A stretch of DNA of 64,000 bases. It comes from Amaurobius ferox. Taxonomy: Eukaryota > Arthropoda > Arachnida > Araneae > Amaurobiidae. The stretch is taken from positions 20,252,022 through 20,316,021 of the forward strand of contig OX578150.1 of assembly GCA_951213105.1 (NCBI GenBank), given 5' to 3'. Under the pieces are notes generated by a model. It worked only from the letters and a program-made list of their open reading frames with translations. It was not told where the DNA came from and ran no database searches. The position numbers were made by a program, and so were the translations under genes. This document shows, piece after piece, positions 57,660 through 64,000 of the stretch (position 1 is its first letter; every line of letters begins with the position of its first letter).

Positions 57660-57846
57660 TGTTCTATACAGCTATTGATAAACTGTGTGATCCCGATTCT
57701 ATCAACATAAAGCTGATTATGTTCTTGAGGCAGCAACAGGCCGAAGCTGAAAAGCATGGGCGCACGTATGCGTATGCTGAAACATATGAAGATTTTATTA
57801 AAATCATTCAAGACAGTAGTAACATTGAAGAGATGCAGCGTCTAAG
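57660..57846 (+). CDS. SNX25: SNX25 exon, end of PXA domain
   Basis: 187 bases between acceptor TTTCTTTGCAG and donor AAG|GTAAAT. It reads FYTAIDKLCDPDSINIKLIM, FLRQQQAEAEKHGRTYAYAE and TYEDFIKIIQDSSNIEEMQR. The run AYAETYEDFIKII..SSNIEEMQRLR distinguishes SNX25 (human: YAPSYEDFIKLI..NSDVEFLKQLR) from SNX13 and SNX14. It ends with two bases of an Arg codon. Confidence 0.95.
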
Positions 57847-57849
57847 GTA

Positions 57850-59030
57850 AATATTTTTTTATTAGTTAAAAATTCATTTTTAAATTAATTTGAGACAAAA
57901 AGATAATATTTTAAAAATTGCACATTTGTTAATATCATATTTAATGCTATTTAATGTATCCTGAAATTGCTAAAAAATATTTCAATTTTTGAAAGAAGAA
58001 AAGAAAACTATTTTATCACACTAAAATTAGGTTACAATTGATAAATTGCTATGAATTGTCCTTGATTTTTTCAAAAAGACTGGTATTTTGTGAAAGGAGT
58101 TCTAATTTTGTGCAAGTAAAAAGCTTCACAGAAAATTTCCAGTAGAATCTCTACTTATTTTGTTTCATATGGTGTTAATTCCTATGTTCATACTAGTTGT
58201 TTTGTTATCCTGTACTATAAAATTGCAATTCTTTATAATTTGGTTAACTGTCTGTATGATGGTTAAATGAGTATACGATGGTTAACTGACTACATACTGT
58301 AATTTGAAAGATTCTTCTTTTTCAAATTCATATATATTTATACTACTTTTAAGCTGTATACCTAAGCAAGGCCACCACAAATGGCCCTGATTCCTTTGCC
58401 TTTCATATCAAGTATTAACTCTTTTATTAAGCTTATAGCTGATAACATCATTAAATCATATTTAGCAACACATCAAGGCCAGATTTAGTTCCTGCACAAC
58501 CAAATTCTTTACTCATAAACGGTAATGCTATTAACATACAGGATTCATAAGAAAGCCCTTATGTACCCCCAATACCCTTGTAAAGAATAATCATTGAGTG
58601 TACATGTTAGGTCTATCTATAGTAAAGGGGCCATACCCTCGAATGTGATTGCAGTGCTCCCTGCTTTGAATTTAGGAAAATAGAATAAGTTATTGAAAAA
58701 GTTAGAATAGAAGGAAAATGTCAATTACAAAGTTGTAAAGGATGGAGGATTATGTTATTAGTAGGAACCGACGTTATGAATGCACAAAACACATATATGG
58801 AAAGCAGTAAATACGTTTCAGAAAAGTCATATCATCAGGGGCTGTAACATGATGACATCTGCTATGTTTTTTAAAGTACTCGACAATATTTTTTCTCAAA
58901 TTCAAATGTGTATTGTTGCTAATGCAGAGCATTTTGTACAAGCTGTACATTCAACTCCTATGCATTTAAGTGTTTTTTATTTTAGCATCCCTGAATATGA
59001 TAGCAATTCGCCAATGATTATATTGTGTTG
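57850..59030. other. SNX25 intron sequence, no gene seen
   Basis: AT-rich; short chance frames only. Confidence 0.5.
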
Positions 59031-59036
59031 AAAACC

Positions 59037-59176
59037 CAGAACACTCGATTGGACAGTAGGGCTTACAGCAACCATTTGAGTGGCCGGGAATGGCAGATTA
59101 TATTGTGTTGAAAACCCAAACCACTCGAATGGGCCTAGGGCTTACAGCAGCTGTTTGAGTGGCCGGAGATTATATT
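59037..59176 (-). mobile_element. Two tiny retroposed stem-loops sharing one target site
   Basis: Two units of about 60 bases (TTGAAAACCCAGAACACTCG...GAGTGGCCGGG and TTGAAAACCCAAACCACTCG...GAGTGGCCGG), separated and flanked by three copies of GATTATATTGTG (about 59014, 59096 and 59165). Each has a helix of the CCACTC/GAGTGG kind. They are relatives of the SINE 3' module at 23244-23308. Confidence 0.8.
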
Positions 59177-59179
59177 GTG

Positions 59180-61300
59180 TGAAATAAATATCTTCTGTAA
59201 TAGTTTTAGTGTCAATTTCTACTCATTAGACAATGCACTACAATTTTATAATTGGCTTCTTTTCTCCATCTTGTTTTGTTGCCGAGTTTGTTATCCTAAC
59301 TTTTTTTAATTCTTTCCTAGGGGTGCTGCAATCACTTTTATTCGATCAGGCTTGGTCACTTTACTATGGATAGATCTAGCATGTACACTTATGGATCTTT
59401 CCTTACAAGTTAGGGGATCTTTTACAATCTGCTTTAATACAGCCTTTAATGTTTGCACCACATCCTTTTTAGATATGTGAAAGCTGATTTGGAACCTCAA
59501 GATCTCAATATCATATGATTTTGCCATTTGTGTTGTCCTCTGATAAACCCTAGATGTCCACCCTAAAAAACATCTAACAAACTGATTCTATGACCGATTT
59601 GGTTATGATGCACTTCTAACATGTAACACATACTGTGTATGTTATCAAATGCATGGTACTATAAACTCTGCTTCTGCTATTGTAACTGCTAGATTTTGAA
59701 CACTAAATTATGTAGTATATCTGTCCCAAGAGGATGAAGGGATGATAATTTTTGGAGTGCTTGACTGGCCAACACATCCTAAATAAAGATTGGCTGCTGT
59801 TACAAAATCTGGATTCATTCCAAGAAAGGATGTGGCAAAATCATGTCATGAATAAGTTGGTTCTTTACTAATCAATATTCTGATCACACCATGATACAAT
59901 AAAACTAGGATAATTTAAAGTCAAAGGAAACAGAATTAAGTAGATTAAATATAAATTAGAGTTATCTAAAAAATCCAATTTAGTTTACATACAACTAAAA
60001 TCACTTGAAATAACTTCATATTTTGCTTAGCATTAGTTGGTCGAACTTCTAATTATGAATAATAACCCTTATATGATTAATTTCAGAGAGACATTTTTAA
60101 AATTTAGAAACTACAGACAAATATAGAGAGAATAATTAAAATGTGTGTTGAAACTCTCGATAGGAGTTTTCTTTTTCGGTTTGATCTATGTAATTTGTTA
60201 AATGGCCTTATCCCTTAACTTCATTTATAGGGCAGAGATTAAGAAAAACATCTACAGCTGGCACTTGTCCTTTTATTTCTCCTGTGTTTTCAAGGGCACA
60301 TTGTCTGTGTAGGTTTTCTTATCATATAGGTTACCGCAAACAATATATTGCCAGAAGCTTCTTCAGGCAATATATTGTTGGTTCAGAGAAGTACTTCTAT
60401 CCTTTTTTCACCTGACAAATTTGTAGCTTAAACTAAAAGTCAGATACGGGTTTGACTGAGCACTTTTATTAGTTTTATTTTACACTTTATAAAGTCTTGA
60501 AAATTTTGTAATGCTTACAAAGTGTTTAAAAGCACTTAATTTTTGCTTTAGAATTGTGTAATGTGAAAGTTTTATGTAGAATTTTAAATGGCTTTACACC
60601 GTTCAGGAAAGAGACGAAAAAATATTCTGTGTCACCAGAATTCTTATTACACAAGAATTTAACAGCTGAAGATATCTATTTTGCTTTCAAGCCATCTTTT
60701 GAAAACTGTTAAATTCAATAGCATTCAGTTGGCAATGAATGGCTCCAACAATTAACCAGAATTATTTTGGAATATTGCAGAATAAATGCAGTAACAGCAT
60801 TGAAAATAATTATTGTAGCTTAAGCCTACTGATGATCTCTCACAGAAAGTAGAGATAACAAAGAATATAGCTTTCTGCATGCAGTCAAATGCACTAAGGA
60901 AGAGTACCTGAGACAAACAGATAGAAATTGAACATTTAATCATTGAAATCAATAACAAAACTAATAAACTAAAAAGAACGCTTTTAAAACATCATGATCT
61001 TTTTGTATTTTTTTCCATTTTCTTGTATATGTTTTTGTATATATGTCTTATTTTGTTATTGCTAGAAATTTTTCTTCTTTTAGACTTTAAAGGTACTGCA
61101 AATATTAACTAAATTAAATTAAAAGTTATTCTCCAAAAAAGTGACTAATTGAGTTAAAAATTATAACACAGAAAAAATAACTAATTAAAAATTCAGAAAA
61201 GTAACTAAATTTAGTTAAAATGTTACTTTTTTATTCAGATTCTAAATTGAAGTTTTATAGTACAATAATGTTTTTTTTTTTTTTTTTTTGTGTATGTGTG
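59180..61300. other. SNX25 intron sequence
   Basis: AT-rich. A 73-codon minus-strand frame at 59306-59527 has no motif I know. A perfect 14-bp hairpin lies at 60339-60379. Confidence 0.45.
60339..60379. other. Perfect 14-bp hairpin
   Basis: AACAATATATTGCC and GGCAATATATTGTT around a 13-base loop that itself contains GAAGCTTC. Confidence 0.7.
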
Positions 61301-61309
61301 TGTGGCCAA

Positions 61310-61745
61310 TTAAGACGAAGCGAATCAACATTGAAGAAAACTTGAAATTTATTAAATTTTAGCAAAAATTGTCTTTCAAAATGTTTATTTGCGATTCGTC
61401 CTCTTCTAGAGTCCATGAGGTTTCCCCTCATGCTGAATAGCCTTTCCGCATGTGCTGAAGAAGGAATCCCAGTGTTACATTAATAATATATACTAATACC
61501 CAGTGTTATATTAATAATATGATACTAGAAAGTAGATAGAAATCTTGTTGGTGTGGGCTTTTTTTCAAAGATGAAAAGTCTCTTTTATCTTGTTCAGTCT
61601 GAGAAACCTGAACCTGTCTACCTTCCATAACAGCAGAGTTCAGCATACTACGAATGCCCTCCCTTTCTGTAACATGAGCAGCCCATCTGACTCCAAGTGT
61701 AGCTAACTTTCAGTCCAAGTGAATAACTTCATAGTGCAGCGATCT
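61310..61745 (-). pseudogene. hAT transposase C-terminal fragment
   Basis: The minus strand near 61450-61340 reads SAHAERLFSMRGNLMDSRRG then RIANKHFERQFLLKFNKF. This is the hAT dimerisation motif (usually SxxxERxFSxxGxxxxxRRxRL...). Upstream in another frame is VRWAAHVTEREGIRSMLNSA, which may belong to it. The catalytic domain and the inverted ends were not found. Confidence 0.7.
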
Positions 61746-62298
61746 AAAAGAAGATGGTGGGAAGAAAAGTAAAAAAAAAGTTGACTTAATTGAATGTTCG
61801 TTACTTTTTAGATAAAGTAATGAATTAAATTAAAAGTTAGCAAAAATAAAAGTAACTAAATAAGTTAAATTAACATTAAAAGTAAATTTTTATTGGTGTT
61901 ATTCTCTAGTCAAGTAAAGTTTTAAAAAGCCAAATACCTGGAAAAGTCAGTAAATGTTAACTCATATTAACTGATTTTACAGTGTTTGAAATATTCTGCA
62001 TTTTGTTTGCCTCCGAACTAATTTTCAAAAGACTATAATATTTAGCTATTGGATTCAGTTAGTTTAATTTGTTAGTTTTCCCCTGAAAAATTTGAAAAAC
62101 CTAATTTGAAGTTAGATAATTTTGTCATGCTGTTTGGTTGGCAATCTTAATTATCCTTCCATCATGTCATTTTGTCTATTCTAGAAATTACCATTGTTAT
62201 TTGTACCATCATATATAAAATTCATGAATGTTTTCTTCACAATTTTGCAATTGTTATCTATTTTTGCACCATCTTTAATAATTCTGATAATTGTTTAG

Positions 62299-62372
62299 GT
62301 ATTATATAGTGACTGAAATCATGCAAGCCACAACAATTGGTAACTTGAAACGTTCGAAAGGAATGGATGTTG
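62299..62372 (+). CDS. SNX25: SNX25 exon after PXA domain
   Basis: 74 bases between acceptor ATTGTTTAG and donor TTG|GTAGGT. It completes the Arg codon and reads YYIVTEIMQATTIGNLKRSK then GMDV, matching human SNX25 (RYQIVVEIIQATTISSFPQLKRHKG). This is the linker toward the coiled coil, RGS-like and PX domains, which lie beyond the window. It ends in phase 1, so the gene continues to the right. Confidence 0.93.
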
Positions 62373-62949
62373 GTAGGTTATTTATTATTAACAATTAACT
62401 AGTTATTTTACTAGTTCTGTTGTTTGTGATCTTATATATAAGAAATAAGAAATGCGAATTTCTGATGTATATTTAAAATTTTTGTAATTTTAAAATGTTG
62501 CATTTTTGACTGAAAGAAACATGTTGTACATTGTCTTGAAAATTATGTATTTCTTGCTTTCTAATCAGCTTCTTAACATTGTTTTTCTGCATTTCTTTGT
62601 CCCGAGGAGGATGTTTTATACTGACTGTTGTTTGTTCAACATGGCTTTTCTCTCGCCACTTTCACGAAAATCATCTCCTTTTCTCTGTTTTTTTTATTGG
62701 CTTAATCATGATTTGAAAGCAGGTACTGTGTCAGTAATAACTCAGAACTGATCGTACTCTGGACATCAGAATGAGGTTTTGCATTCCCCTTTTTGAGCCG
62801 GTTTCTTTGTCCTAAATAAATGCATGTTTAAGTTTCTCATGAACAAGATGCCCATGTAATACTTTAAAGAAGAGTCTGAAACTGATGAGTGTGCATTAAA
62901 TGCAAATTCACAGTACTAATAAGTATTGCATTCAATCACACCAATAGTT

Positions 62950-63172
62950 GCACATTCCCTGATGGCCTTCCTGGCCACTCAAACAGCTACTGGTAAACCC
63001 TTGGGTCAGTCGAGTGGTGTGGACCTTCAACACTCCCTGATGGCGCTGGGAAAAAGTTTGAGTTACTTTCTATTTAGACTGTCCGACCTAGCCAAAAGTG
63101 TAAGATATCACTTTTTCGGCCGTGCAAACAGATACTTTGCACCTTTGGATAGGTCAGATGGTCTGGGTAGAA
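62950..63172 (+). mobile_element. Diverged SINE-tail stem-loops
   Basis: TGGCCACTCAAACAGCTACT ... TCGAGTGGTGTGG (helix CCACTC/GAGTGG) at 62972-63022, then CGGCCGTGCAAACAGATACT ... GGTCAGATGGTCTGGG at 63117-63169. Both belong to the family of the module at 23244-23308. Mixed orientations between them suggest several insertions. Confidence 0.6.
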
Positions 63173-63179
63173 GAATAAA

Positions 63180-64000
63180 ATTTGAATTCAATGATGTGCA
63201 GCTATGGACACTCACAAAAAATTATAAGTGAATACAAATGTCAAAGTATAGAAGATGAGTATTGTATTACAATTAAAATGAGTTAGGTTTAAAAGGTTAC
63301 TAATAGCTAAAAAAGAGACCAAAAACAATGTCAAGAAAAAATAAATTATTGTTTCAAACAAGCTAAAGCACACTGGTTTGTAAATCATCTGTAAGTAGTG
63401 GCAAAAATTTACAGTAGATAACATTTATGTTTAATCCAGTGAAAATTATGAACTTGTGCAGTTTCCATTATAGGTCAATTAGCACTGTTGTACATGTAAT
63501 GCAAGTTGTGAAAAAAAAATGTAGATTTATGCCAATGCTTGGATCACATATACTATGCTGTGCTGACAGGGAGAAGTAGCAAGGAATGTGTTTTCGGCTG
63601 ATCATCATATACAAGAGAGATAACCCCAATAGTATGAAGATGGCAAAATGCAACATATGCATCTGGCACAATGGCTTCAGAAAAACATCAAATCAGGTAG
63701 CCAGATAAATAAAACTTTTTAAAACATGTGAACAATTTTCTAAATGGAAATTCCATAATGGTACTTGAGCAGCCATTAAAATGTAGTTGCTACAAATAAA
63801 CAGGTTTTGGCTACAGATATACACGAAATATTTTACATAATTGAAAGTCAATTTTAAAAACATTAGAATCTATTTTTACAACATTTCAAACATTGTATCA
63901 ACATATAGGTATTAATATCAAAATTTTGTTTTCAAAAAATTTAGAAAATCCAAATTTTGAAAATTTTTGATTTTACACAGAATTATCTTACTTAATAAAA
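63180..64000. other. SNX25 intron sequence, no gene seen
   Basis: AT-rich, no repeat or gene recognised up to the window edge. Confidence 0.5.

Noticed and set aside
59306..59527. 73-residue minus-strand frame (MAKSYDIEILRFQISF...)
   Set aside because: No motif recognised, surrounded by stops, no splice context; kept only as unexplained intron sequence.

Overview
This window is eukaryotic, strongly AT-rich nuclear DNA from an invertebrate, most likely an arthropod and possibly a spider or other chelicerate. The evidence is spliced coding exons with GT/AG borders, tRNA-derived SINEs with CAA-type tails, Jockey-like LINEs, a Penelope-like element, Tc1, mariner and hAT remnants, and THAP exons of a kind I associate with chelicerates. 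The taxon is an inference from these families.

The only convincing host gene is a sorting nexin 25 / snazarus orthologue (SNX25) on the + strand. Six exons join in phase (29057-29275, 31508-31680, 49063-49194, 53679-53851, 57660-57846, 62299-62372). They encode an N-terminal membrane hairpin and the PXA domain. A tiny first exon is possible at 17879-17896, behind a TATA and E-box rich segment near 17.36-17.44 kb. The gene runs off the right edge, so the PX and nexin C-terminal parts are not here. Its introns are swollen by transposons; the largest, between 31.7 and 49.1 kb, holds most of the unusual structures.

Layout. 0-8.9 kb: an antisense LINE reverse-transcriptase fragment, then a large palindromic repeat. 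Its left arm is split by a Jockey-like element (662-3927, 13-bp target duplication) and its right arm by a Helitron-like element (5963-8156, TC...CTAG, no target duplication). 9.3-14.9 kb: a LINE fragment and a chimeric Jockey-like element on the - strand (9917-14855, 10-bp target duplication) that looks like a template-switch product. 15.0-17.3 kb: a cluster of three THAP-domain starts, a further exon of a THAP/SWIM-like gene, and a 200-bp inverted repeat. 18.7-27.8 kb: AT-rich inverted-repeat transposons and a SINE cluster that reused one target site. 29.8-30.2 kb: a 5S-rRNA/tRNA chimeric SINE. 34.5-38.1 kb: a second copy of the long inverted-repeat transposon. 38.6-46.8 kb: a second Helitron-like copy, expanded by SINE-derived repeats and by a 2168-bp unit repeated three times, each unit with a solo LTR. 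46.8-48.6 kb: a Penelope-like element with permuted domains (GIY-YIG before the reverse transcriptase). 50.5-57.2 kb: possible LTR debris, a Tc1-like element (51617-53154) and an internally deleted mariner. 59-63 kb: tiny retroposed stem-loops and a hAT fragment.

No prokaryotic, CRISPR or operon structures are present. The most interesting biology is retroelement chimerism: template switching, 5S/tRNA head swapping, solo stem-loop retroposition and SINE-derived satellites growing inside Helitron-like elements.
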